A DNA stretch of 7,839 nt from WHTB01 sp050699035 (lineage in GTDB: Bacteria > Actinomycetota > Actinomycetes > Propionibacteriales > Nocardioidaceae). Shown here one piece after another: positions 1-5,817 of the stretch. The notes under the pieces were generated by a model, which was not told the origin of the DNA, searched no databases, and saw only the letters and a list, made by a program, of their open reading frames with translations. Every line of letters starts with the position of its first letter. The stretch's first letter is position 1. The position numbers and the translations under genes are program-made. The stretch spans positions 1-7,839 of the forward strand of contig JBOHDE010000187.1 of the NCBI GenBank assembly GCA_050699035.1, given 5' to 3'.

Positions 1-3
1 CGG

Positions 4-390
4 TCAGGGGTCGACCTGGTCGCGGCAGAGGCAGAACTCGTTGCCTTCGGGGTCGGCGAGGACGTGCCAGCTGACCTCGCCCTGTCCGACGTCGACCGGT
101 TTCGCGCCCAGGTCGAGCAGCCGTTCCAGCTCGCTGTCCTGGTCGCGGTCGGTGGGGTTGATGTCGAGGTGCAGCCGGTTCTTCGACTGCTTCGGGCCGT
201 CCGGCACCCAGCGGAAGTCGATCTCGAACGGTGCACCGTCCGGCGGCGCGATGACGGCGCCGTCCGCGCCATGCTCGGTCTGCTGGAAGCCGAGCTTGAC
301 GACCTGCCAGCCCAGCACCTCCGCCCAGAAGCCGGCTAGCTGCTCGGGGTCGGTGCAGTCGATGGGGAGCGAGACGATTCGGCTTGCCAT
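4..390 (-). CDS. VOC family (glyoxalase-like) protein
   Basis: A 128-residue protein with the size and pattern of a single-chain vicinal-oxygen-chelate (VOC) protein made of two beta-alpha-beta-beta-beta modules. The first module opens with IVSLPIDCTDPEQLAGFW (residues 5-22), the usual glyoxalase-like beginning. The second contains RLHLDI with His74, and the chain ends DPEGNEFCL with Glu118; these are the positions where VOC enzymes often hold metal ligands. The family includes lyases, dioxygenases, antibiotic-binding proteins and non-enzymatic binders, so no substrate can be named. The ATG at 390 is supported by GAGAGGA at 397-403, 6 nt upstream. The gene starts inside the 3' end of the EamA exporter gene (55-bp overlap, same strand), so the two are probably co-transcribed and translationally coupled. 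Its stop is 3 nt from the window edge, so the full gene is present. The family call is confident; the function is unknown. Confidence 0.9.
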   Translation of the reverse strand: MASRIVSLPIDCTDPEQLAGFWAEVLGWQVVKLGFQQTEHGADGAVIAPPDGAPFEIDFRWVPDGPKQSKNRLHLDINPTDRDQDSELERLLDLGAKPVDVGQGEVSWHVLADPEGNEFCLCRDQVDP

Positions 391-1265
391 GCGGGGTCCT
401 CTCTCGTTTGCTGATGGGCGGCGACGCCGGCGATGACGAGGGCGACCCCGAGGATCTCGATGGTCGCGGGGATCTGGGTCAGCACGACGACGCCGATCAC
501 GGTCGCGGTCGCCGGGAGCAGGGCGACCAGCAGCGAGTACGTGGCGCGGGCGAGCCGGGCCATCGCGAATTGGTCGCAGACGTACGGGATGACCGACGAG
601 GACACCCCGACGCCGACTGCGGCGGCCAGCGCGATGGCGTCGGTGAAGGCCGCGCCGGCATCGACGGCGCCGATCGGCAGCGCCACGGCGGCGGCGATGA
701 GCATCGCCAGCGCGAGACCGTCGATGCCCTGCACCTTGTCAGTCTCCACACCCAGCTGGGCGACCCGGTGACCCAGCACGATGTACAGCGCGAACAGCAG
801 CGCGTTCGCCGCCGCGAACACGACACCGACCGGCTCGGCGTCCAGGCTGACCTCGGTCAGCAGGTACACGCCGGCGACCGCGAGGACCAGTGCGAGGACG
901 TTGCGCGGCGTACGGACGGCGACGGCGGCCAGCACGATGACCGGCAGGAACTCGATCGCGGCCACCGTGCCGAGCGGCAGCCGGTCGATGGCCAGGTAGA
1001 AGCTGCAGTTCATCACCGCGAGCACCGCACCCCACGCCAGCAGCAGTCGCTGCGTACAGCGGTCCAGCCGTCCCCAGATCCGCCACGGTCGGCGCCACAA
1101 CGCGAAGATCAGCGCCGCCGAGGCGATCCGCAGCCAGGCCACGCCCAAGACGTCGACCCGGACGAACAGCAGCACGGCGAACGCCGGACCGAGGTGGTGG
1201 AAGACGGCGCTGACCAGGAAGTAGGCGTGCGGAGGGAGCCGACTCGCCGTCCCGGTGACCTGCAT
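336..1265 (-). CDS. EamA/DMT-superfamily transporter (RhtA-like exporter)
   Basis: A 309-residue integral membrane protein with about ten hydrophobic segments (roughly residues 14-34, 38-57, 72-92, 98-117, 121-138, 146-165, 182-200, 208-228, 240-263, 268-285). They form two tandem EamA halves, the drug/metabolite transporter design. The stretch LGTVAAIEFLPVIVLA (98-113) in half one and the LARATYSLLVALLPATATV region (238-256) in half two are typical of RhtA-like members, which export threonine/homoserine or related small metabolites. The substrate here is inferred only from the divergent Lrp/AsnC regulator, a common pairing for amino-acid exporters. The polar tail after residue 285 overlaps the VOC gene. 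The ATG at 1265 has no SD at a normal distance. CATCAT lies 6 nt upstream on the minus strand, so a leaderless transcript is possible. No better in-frame start was seen. Confidence 0.88.
   Translation of the reverse strand: MQVTGTASRLPPHAYFLVSAVFHHLGPAFAVLLFVRVDVLGVAWLRIASAALIFALWRRPWRIWGRLDRCTQRLLLAWGAVLAVMNCSFYLAIDRLPLGTVAAIEFLPVIVLAAVAVRTPRNVLALVLAVAGVYLLTEVSLDAEPVGVVFAAANALLFALYIVLGHRVAQLGVETDKVQGIDGLALAMLIAAAVALPIGAVDAGAAFTDAIALAAAVGVGVSSSVIPYVCDQFAMARLARATYSLLVALLPATATVIGVVVLTQIPATIEILGVALVIAGVAAHQQTREDPAWQAESSRSPSTAPTPSS
397..403 (-). promoter_or_regulatory. Shine-Dalgarno site of the VOC gene
   Basis: On the minus strand this reads GAGAGGA, followed by 6 nt and the ATG at 390. It lies inside the coding sequence of the upstream EamA gene and fixes the VOC start, arguing that the 55-bp overlap is real and not a mis-called start. 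Confidence 0.6.
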
Positions 1266-1266
1266 G

Positions 1267-1281
1267 CTTCAATGATGGAAG
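1267..1281. promoter_or_regulatory. Candidate Lrp/AsnC operator palindrome
   Basis: CTTCAATGATGGAAG is a 15-bp palindrome with 6 of 7 base pairs matching around the central G. It ends 1 bp before the exporter start codon and overlaps its only plausible -10 box. Lrp/AsnC proteins usually bind short dyads of about 13-15 bp with an AT-rich centre, often next to their own gene, so this is the natural candidate operator. A weaker related stretch, AATGAAGGTTG at 1307-1317, matches AATGATGGAAG at 8 of 11 positions. The assignment is inferred from position and symmetry; no binding site is known for this regulator. Confidence 0.4.
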
Positions 1282-1363
1282 GCAGAGCACGCCAACACCA
1301 GGCAGAAATGAAGGTTGAGACGCCACAATGCCTACTAGAAGGACAGCAAAAACCGACAACGAC

Positions 1364-1852
1364 ATGCAGATCGAAGTACCAGGTCTGGACGACGTGAACC
1401 GACGCATCCTCGCGGCCCTGACCGAGGACCCGCGACTGAGTGCGTCCGAGCTCGCCCGTCGGGTCGGCATGTCCGCACCGGCGGTCCGGGAGCGGGTCAG
1501 CCGGCTCGAGCAGGCCGGCGTCATCCGCGGCTATCGCATCGACGTCGACCCGGCGGCGATCGGCCTGCCCGTCGCCGCATGGGTACGGATCCGCCCCGGC
1601 CCGGGCCAGCTGCCGAAGATCGCCGACCTGGCCGCGCGTACTCCCGAGGTCAGCGAGTGCCACCGGATCTCCGGTGAGGACTGCTTCTTGCTGAAGGTCC
1701 ACGTGTCGGCGATCGAGGCCCTCGAGCAGGTCCTCGACCGCTTCCTGATCCACGGCCAGACCACGAGCTCGTTCATCGTGTCGAGCCCGGTGCCCCCTCG
1801 CCCGCCGTCTGTGGGTGCAACGGCGGGCCGGTCACGGCGCAGTGCATCTTGA
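1364..1852 (+). CDS. Lrp/AsnC family transcriptional regulator
   Basis: A 162-residue regulator. The N-terminal winged helix-turn-helix spans about residues 8-58, with LDDVNRRILAAL, then the helices SASELARRVGMS and APAVRERVSRLEQAGVI. The C-terminal RAM effector-binding domain spans about 65-140 and includes ECHRISGEDCFLLKVHV. Family members form dimers to octamers and sense amino acids. The divergent EamA exporter is the likely target, probably with autoregulation. The start is uncertain. An in-frame ATG at 1328 would add 12 residues, but codons there (CCT, ACT, AGA, ACA, GCA, AAA) do not look like this genome's coding DNA, so I chose 1364; GTG at 1394 is also possible. No clear SD precedes any of them (AAGG at 1311-1314 is 13 nt from 1328). 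The last ~15 residues (SVGATAGRSRRSAS) exceed the usual family length and run through a hairpin and the 3' end of the convergent transporter gene. Confidence 0.88.
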   Translation: MQIEVPGLDDVNRRILAALTEDPRLSASELARRVGMSAPAVRERVSRLEQAGVIRGYRIDVDPAAIGLPVAAWVRIRPGPGQLPKIADLAARTPEVSECHRISGEDCFLLKVHVSAIEALEQVLDRFLIHGQTTSSFIVSSPVPPRPPSVGATAGRSRRSAS

Positions 1853-3338
1853 CCGGGCTCTGCTCGGGCTCATGCTGCCCGGCCGGCTCCGGCGCGGTCG
1901 CAGCGGCCGACTCACGGCACTCGGCGAGGCTGGACGGGATGGCCGCGAACGACAGCAGGCCGCTGACCGCGAGCATCGTGGCGCAGATCAGCATCGAGGT
2001 CCGGTACGCCGGTGCGAGAGCCGCCGCGTCGGTGAGGCTCGCGCCCAGCCCGGCCGCCAGCGGCAGGATCGCGACCGCCAGCAGGCCCCCGGCGCGGGCG
2101 ACCGCGTTGTTGACGCCACTGGCCACCCCGGCGTAGCGGTCGTCGGCCGCTGCCAGCGCGGTCGAGGTCAGCGGCGCGACCGTCAACGAGAGCCCTAGCC
2201 CGAACATGACGACAGCGGGCAGGACATCGACGACGTACGAAGCACCCGTACCGACCCGCGCCAGCAGGACCAGGCCGCCCGCACACACGATCGGCCCCAG
2301 GGTCATCGGGATCCGCGGTCCGATCCGGGTCGCGAGGGCGCCGGCCCGGGCCGACAGCAGCAGCATCAGCAGGGTGACCGGCAGCAGGGCGATGCCGGCC
2401 GCGAGCGGCGAGAACCCGGAGACGACCTGCAGGTTGACGACGACGAAGAAGAACACGCCACCGAGCGCCGCGTAGATGATGAACGTCACCACGTTGGTCG
2501 CGCTGAAGACGGTGGAGCGGAACAACAGCATCGGCAGCATCGGATGCCGCGCCGACCGCTCCACGGCGACGAAGCCGGCCAGGCCGAGGACGCCGACGGC
2601 GAGGCTGACCAGGACCACCAGGTCGGTGCCGCCGCGCTCCGGCCAGACGGTGAACCCGTACGTCAGACCGGCCAGGCCGACGATGCCGAGGCCGGCGCCG
2701 GCCAGGTCGAGCTCGCGGGCCGCCTCCGGGTCAGAGGACTCGGGGACGTGCTTGGCCGCCACCAGCAGCACCAGGGTCGCGAGCGGGAGGTTGATCAGAA
2801 ACACCAGACGCCAGCTCGCCACCTCGACCAGCCAGCCGCCGAGGAACGGTCCGACCGCGCCGGCGATCCCACCGAGGCCGGACCAAGCGCCGATCGCCTT
2901 CATCCGGTCCTCCCGTACGAACGATGCCTGCAGGATCGCGAGCGCACCCGGCGTCAGCAGCGCGCCGCCGACGCCCTGCAACGCCCGGGCCGCGACCAGC
3001 GTGCCGACGTTGGGCGCCACCCCGCACAGCAGAGACGCCAGCGCGAACCACGCGACGCCGACCATGAAGACCCGCCGCCGCCCGAACCGATCGCCGAGCG
3101 ACCCGCCGAGCAGGATGAACGCCGCCAGCGTCAGCGTGTAGCCGTTGACCGTCCACTGCAGCCCGGCGGCGTCGGCGCCGAGCTCCTCGCCGATCCGGGG
3201 CAGCGCGATGTTGACGACGGTGCCGTCGATGAACGCGAGACCGGAACCGAGCACCATCGCGACCAGGGTCCACCGCCCGGCCGGTTCGCCGTAGCGGATC
3301 AACGCGGGGCTGCTGGGCGAACCAGCCGCGGTGGTCAC
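1773..3338 (-). CDS. MFS drug transporter, DHA2 (EmrB/QacA-like)
   Basis: A 521-residue membrane protein of the 14-TM DHA2 drug:H+ antiporter group. Visible signatures, numbered from the chosen start, are motif D1 LAFIDGTVVNIALP (34-47) in TM1, motif A GGSLGDRFGRRR (78-89) in the loop after TM2, a motif B-like Arg118 in LVAARALQGVGG, and motif C GLGGIAGAVGPFLGG (154-168) in TM5, which marks exporters. It probably exports hydrophobic or cationic compounds by proton antiport; no substrate can be named. The start is taken as GTG 3338 because TACGCT lies 7 nt upstream (leaderless pattern). An ATG at 3371 would add 11 residues but overlaps the dapE start codon, and the frame stays open to 3659 only across dapE coding sequence. 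The hydrophilic C-terminal tail (about 50 residues, Pro/Glu/Ala-rich) extends under the convergent Lrp gene. No regulator gene adjoins it apart from that Lrp gene. Confidence 0.9.
   Translation of the reverse strand: MTTAAGSPSSPALIRYGEPAGRWTLVAMVLGSGLAFIDGTVVNIALPRIGEELGADAAGLQWTVNGYTLTLAAFILLGGSLGDRFGRRRVFMVGVAWFALASLLCGVAPNVGTLVAARALQGVGGALLTPGALAILQASFVREDRMKAIGAWSGLGGIAGAVGPFLGGWLVEVASWRLVFLINLPLATLVLLVAAKHVPESSDPEAARELDLAGAGLGIVGLAGLTYGFTVWPERGGTDLVVLVSLAVGVLGLAGFVAVERSARHPMLPMLLFRSTVFSATNVVTFIIYAALGGVFFFVVVNLQVVSGFSPLAAGIALLPVTLLMLLLSARAGALATRIGPRIPMTLGPIVCAGGLVLLARVGTGASYVVDVLPAVVMFGLGLSLTVAPLTSTALAAADDRYAGVASGVNNAVARAGGLLAVAILPLAAGLGASLTDAAALAPAYRTSMLICATMLAVSGLLSFAAIPSSLAECRESAAATAPEPAGQHEPEQSPVKMHCAVTGPPLHPQTAGEGAPGSTR
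1800..1828. terminator. Bidirectional hairpin at convergent gene ends
   Basis: GCCCGCCGT (1800-1808) and ACGGCGGGC (1820-1828) form a perfect 9-bp GC-rich stem with an 11-nt loop. It lies in the 80-bp overlap between the 3' ends of the Lrp gene (+) and the transporter gene (-), where a two-way terminator is expected. There is no T-tract on either side, as is common for actinobacterial terminators. It falls inside both reading frames, so it would act just before each stop codon. Confidence 0.5.
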
Positions 3339-3345
3339 GACGTTC

Positions 3346-3351
3346 AGCGTA
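3346..3351 (-). promoter_or_regulatory. -10 box of the MFS gene (leaderless)
   Basis: On the minus strand this is TACGCT (TANNNT), 7 nt before the GTG at 3338. No SD is visible. The spacing is what is expected when transcription starts at the initiation codon. Confidence 0.45.
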
Positions 3352-3356
3352 CGCGG

Positions 3357-3362
3357 CACAAT
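3357..3362 (+). promoter_or_regulatory. -10 box of dapE (leaderless)
   Basis: CACAAT matches the A2 and T6 positions of the actinobacterial -10 element and lies 7 nt before the ATG at 3370. No purine-rich SD lies between, so dapE may be translated from a leaderless mRNA. The -35 region would overlap the transporter start. Confidence 0.4.
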
Positions 3363-3369
3363 CTCCGTC

Positions 3370-4428
3370 ATGACCTCTCTCGACCTGGCCAAGGACGTCG
3401 TCTCGTTGACCACAGCGCTGTGTGACATCGAGTCGGTGAGCGGTAACGAGCACGCGATCGCCGATGCGGTCGAAGACGCGTTGCGTGCGCTGCCGCACCT
3501 GCAGGTCGAGCGGGACGGCCAGACCGTGCTCGCCCGCACCGACCTCGGTCGGGCCGAGCGGGTCGTGCTCGCCGGGCATCTCGACACCGTGCCGGTCAAC
3601 GACAACTTCCCGAGCCGGCTCGTCGGCGACCGGCTGGTCGGCCTGGGTTCGTGCGACATGAAGGGCGGTTGCGCGGTGGCGCTCCGGATGGCGACGATCC
3701 CGGAGCCTAACCGCGACCTGACGTTCTTCTTCTACGAGTGCGAGGAGGTCGAGGCCGAGCGGAACGGGTTGCAGCGGTTGGCCGGCACGCATCCCGAGTG
3801 GTTCGCGGCCGACTTCGCCGTACTCCTCGAGCCAACCAGTGCCACCGTCGAGGGCGGCTGCCAGGGGACGCTCCGAGTCGACGTGGTCGCGCACGGCGCC
3901 CGCGCGCACTCCGCCCGGTCGTGGATGGGTGACAACGCGATCCACAAGGCGGCCGACATCCTGCAGCGGCTCAACGAGTACGAGGCGCGGCGGCCCGAGG
4001 TGGACGGTCTGACGTACCACGAGGGGATGAACGCGGTCGGCATCAGCGGCGGTGTCGCGGGCAACGTCGTCCCCGACGAGGTGCGGGTCAGCGTCAACCA
4101 CCGGTTCGCACCGGACCGTACCGAGGCCGAGGCGGAGGCGTTCGTACGCGAGTTCTTCGCCGGGTACGACGTCGAGGTCACCGACCTCGCTCCCGGTGCA
4201 CGACCCGGGCTCGACCACCCGGCCGCCGCGACGTTCGTGCAGGCGATCGGCCGCGAAGCGCGTCCCAAGCTGGGCTGGACCGACGTCGCCCGGTTTGCCG
4301 GTCTCGGCGTGCCCGCGGTCAACTACGGCCCGGGGGACCCGATGCTGGCCCATCGGCAGGACGAGTTCGTGGAGACCGCCGAGCTGGTGGAGTGCGACGA
4401 CCGGATGCGGGCCTGGCTGTTGTCGTGA
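3370..4428 (+). CDS. dapE: Succinyl-diaminopimelate desuccinylase (M20 family)
   Basis: A 352-residue cytoplasmic di-zinc amidohydrolase that cleaves N-succinyl-LL-2,6-diaminopimelate to succinate and LL-diaminopimelate, supplying lysine and the peptidoglycan cross-linking residue. The M20 signature is complete: His70 and Asp72 in AGHLDTVP, bridging Asp96 in SCDMKGG, general base Glu125 and metal ligand Glu126 in YECEEVE, Glu154 in LLEPTS, and C-terminal His328 in PMLAHRQDEF. The central dimerisation (lid) domain follows Glu154 and includes the RAHSARSW stretch. Length fits actinobacterial DapE. The ATG at 3370 is chosen over 13 extra in-frame codons from 3331 because those would overlap the divergent transporter start and the -10 box. 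Other M20 peptidases (ArgE, carboxypeptidase G2-like) share the catalytic residues. The short length, the GSCDMKGG form and the adjacent LOG-family gene, a pairing I recall from other actinobacteria, favour DapE. Confidence 0.92.
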   Translation: MTSLDLAKDVVSLTTALCDIESVSGNEHAIADAVEDALRALPHLQVERDGQTVLARTDLGRAERVVLAGHLDTVPVNDNFPSRLVGDRLVGLGSCDMKGGCAVALRMATIPEPNRDLTFFFYECEEVEAERNGLQRLAGTHPEWFAADFAVLLEPTSATVEGGCQGTLRVDVVAHGARAHSARSWMGDNAIHKAADILQRLNEYEARRPEVDGLTYHEGMNAVGISGGVAGNVVPDEVRVSVNHRFAPDRTEAEAEAFVREFFAGYDVEVTDLAPGARPGLDHPAAATFVQAIGREARPKLGWTDVARFAGLGVPAVNYGPGDPMLAHRQDEFVETAELVECDDRMRAWLLS

Positions 4429-4448
4429 GCCCGGATGGGCGCACCGTC

Positions 4449-4454
4449 TAGCCT
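4449..4454 (+). promoter_or_regulatory. -10 box before the LOG-family gene
   Basis: TAGCCT (TANNNT) sits 6 nt before the ATG at 4461, in the 32-bp gap after dapE. A weak AGG (4457-4459) touches the start codon too closely to act as an SD. This suggests a leaderless transcript of its own in addition to any read-through from dapE. Confidence 0.4.
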
Positions 4455-4460
4455 GCAGGT

Positions 4461-5285
4461 ATGTCCGAAAGATCCAGTCCTGACCTGCGCGCCGACGCCG
4501 ACGAGCCGGAGGAGATGCAGAGCGGCCGCATCATCAAGCGCCGCGAGCAGGTCGAAGGAAGTACGACCGACCAGCGGCTGCTCGACAACCGTGGCCCGTC
4601 CGACTGGGTGCACACCGACCCGTGGCGAGTGCTGCGGATCCAGTCCGAGTTCGTCGAGGGCTTCGGCATGCTGGCCGAGCTCGGCCCTGCGATCAGCGTT
4701 TTCGGCAGCGCCCGTACCAAGCCCGACCACCCCGACTACGAGACTGGCGTGCGGCTCGGCAAGGCACTGGCCGGTGCCGGCTACGCCGTGATCACCGGGG
4801 GCGGGCCGGGCGCGATGGAGGCCGCCAACAAGGGCGCGGTCGAGGCGGGCGGGACGTCGGTCGGCCTGGGCATCGAGCTGCCGTTCGAGTCCGGCCTCAA
4901 CCAGTGGATCGACATCGGCATCAACTTCCGCTACTTCTTCGCCCGCAAGACGATGTTCGTCAAGTACGCACAGGGGTTCGTCGTACTCCCTGGTGGCCTC
5001 GGCACGCTGGACGAGGTGTTCGAGGCCGTCACGCTGGTGCAGACGCAGAAGGTCACGTCGTTCCCGATCGTGCTGATCGGCAGCGAGTACTGGGCCGGGC
5101 TGCTGCAGTGGTTGCGCGACACGGTCCTCGCGTCCGGCCGAGTCAGCGAGGTCGACCTCGACCTGCTGCGCGTCACCGACGAGGTCGAGGAGGCTGTCCG
5201 CATCATCGAACAGGCCGCCGCGGAGCGCGACTCGTTGTCGGCCGGTGGTGGGGAGCAGGAGGGTTCGGCGACCCGGCCCGACTGA
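4461..5285 (+). CDS. LOG family protein (TIGR00730), nucleotide phosphoribohydrolase-like
   Basis: A 274-residue Rossmann-fold protein of the LOG (Lonely Guy)/TIGR00730 family. Plant and several bacterial members cleave cytokinin riboside 5'-monophosphates or other nucleoside monophosphates to free base and ribose 5-phosphate. Seen here are ISVFGSAR (first strand and turn), ITGGGPGAMEAANKGA (from residue 111), the catalytic/binding Arg162-Lys163 pair in FARKTMF, and the family hallmark PGGLGTLDE (177-185). The core is preceded by a charged extension of about 80 residues, longer than in compact LOG proteins but, as I recall, usual in this actinobacterial subgroup; the tail after about residue 255 is acidic and low in complexity. 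The gene follows dapE by 32 bp on the same strand. I recall a similar dapE-LOG pairing in mycobacteria and streptomycetes, usually with folP nearby; folP is not here. Physiological substrate unknown. Older automatic labels for this family are 'lysine decarboxylase-like', which are misleading. Confidence 0.9.
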   Translation: MSERSSPDLRADADEPEEMQSGRIIKRREQVEGSTTDQRLLDNRGPSDWVHTDPWRVLRIQSEFVEGFGMLAELGPAISVFGSARTKPDHPDYETGVRLGKALAGAGYAVITGGGPGAMEAANKGAVEAGGTSVGLGIELPFESGLNQWIDIGINFRYFFARKTMFVKYAQGFVVLPGGLGTLDEVFEAVTLVQTQKVTSFPIVLIGSEYWAGLLQWLRDTVLASGRVSEVDLDLLRVTDEVEEAVRIIEQAAAERDSLSAGGGEQEGSATRPD

Positions 5286-5348
5286 GGGGTGTCGATCACG
5301 ATCCGCGCCACAGTTGAGCCGAGGCTCTGGACAGTCGGCGGCGCTGGG

Positions 5349-5381
5349 TCCACGCTGCGAAGCAACGAAATCCAGCGTGGA
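5349..5381 (+). promoter_or_regulatory. Inverted repeat overlapping the SD of the DUF1761 gene
   Basis: TCCACGCTG (5349-5357) and CAGCGTGGA (5373-5381) are a perfect 9-bp inverted repeat with a 15-nt loop. The right arm includes the first three bases of the SD GGAAGGGA (5379-5386), which is 5 nt before the ATG at 5392. As RNA it would partly sequester the ribosome site; as DNA it could be a repressor operator. It occupies the 106-bp gap after the LOG gene, where I see no convincing -35/-10 pair. Confidence 0.45.
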
Positions 5382-5391
5382 AGGGACCTCG

Positions 5392-5817
5392 ATGAGCTTA
5401 TCGGTGCTGGGCGACGTCAACTGGCTCGCCGTGATCGTGTCGACCGTGGCGTTCTTCGGACTCGGTGGTTTGTGGTACTCCAACGTGGCGTTCGGCAAGC
5501 AGTGGACGAAGGCGGTCGGCTGGGAGCCGGCCGAGGGCGAGAGCACCCCGGTCGCGCTGTACCTGATGCCGCTGGCGACGTGTCTGGTCTCGGCGGTCGC
5601 GGTCGCGATGCTGGCCGCGGCGACCGGCTCGGACTCGGTCGGCGAGGGGATCGTAGTCGGCCTGGTCACCGGTCTTGGCCTGGCCGCGATGGCGCTGCTG
5701 GTCACGGGATTCTTCGACCCGAAGAAGCCGCAGCCGATGGTATGGGTGGCGATCACCTCGGGCTACCACGTCGTCGGCTTCGTCATCATCGGCATCATCG
5801 TCGCGTCCTGGACCTAA
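5392..5817 (+). CDS. DUF1761 family membrane protein
   Basis: A 141-residue protein with four predicted membrane segments at about residues 9-30, 54-77, 85-108 and 117-138. The opening VNWLAVIVSTVAFFGLGGLWYS followed by FGKQW matches the DUF1761 pattern (an N-terminal NWLAV helix ending in a GxLWYS turn, then a FGK-W motif). The family has no established biochemical role. The start is the ATG at 5392, supported by the strong SD GGAAGGGA at 5379-5386. The frame stays open back to 5245, but that part lies over the end of the LOG gene and the inverted repeat. The stop TAA (5815-5817) overlaps the stop of the convergent pentapeptide gene (CTAA shared). The gene follows the LOG gene by 106 bp on the same strand, and the inverted repeat over its SD suggests separate control. 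Confidence 0.85.
   Translation: MSLSVLGDVNWLAVIVSTVAFFGLGGLWYSNVAFGKQWTKAVGWEPAEGESTPVALYLMPLATCLVSAVAVAMLAAATGSDSVGEGIVVGLVTGLGLAAMALLVTGFFDPKKPQPMVWVAITSGYHVVGFVIIGIIVASWT

Noticed and set aside
1328..1363. Starting the Lrp regulator at ATG 1328
   Set aside because: The twelve added codons are AT-ending and rare for this genome, and the family domain starts well after 1364. It is kept as an alternative, not excluded.
384..1397. Long plus-strand open frame opposite the EamA gene
   Set aside because: Arg/Asp/Gly/Gln-rich translation typical of antisense frames in GC-rich genes; no domain, and the opposite strand encodes a clear transporter.
2544..3425. Long plus-strand open frame opposite the MFS gene
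   Set aside because: Same antisense character, and it runs into the dapE start in the wrong frame; the MFS protein on the other strand shows all its motifs.
3339..3659. Extending the MFS protein N-terminus to 3371 or 3659
   Set aside because: The added residues are low-complexity and lie over dapE coding DNA or its start codon; the TANNNT box before GTG 3338 fits better.
2731..4353. A 540-codon minus-strand open frame across dapE and the MFS gene
   Set aside because: It spans two well-supported genes on opposite strands; the composition is that of a shadow frame.
5316..5327. GAGCCGAGGCTC dyad after the LOG gene as a terminator
   Set aside because: Only about four base pairs can form with a four-base loop, and no T-tract follows.
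4323..5756. A 477-codon minus-strand frame opposite the LOG and DUF1761 genes
   Set aside because: No recognisable domain, while the plus strand carries the LOG PGGxGTxxE motif and a DUF1761 protein.
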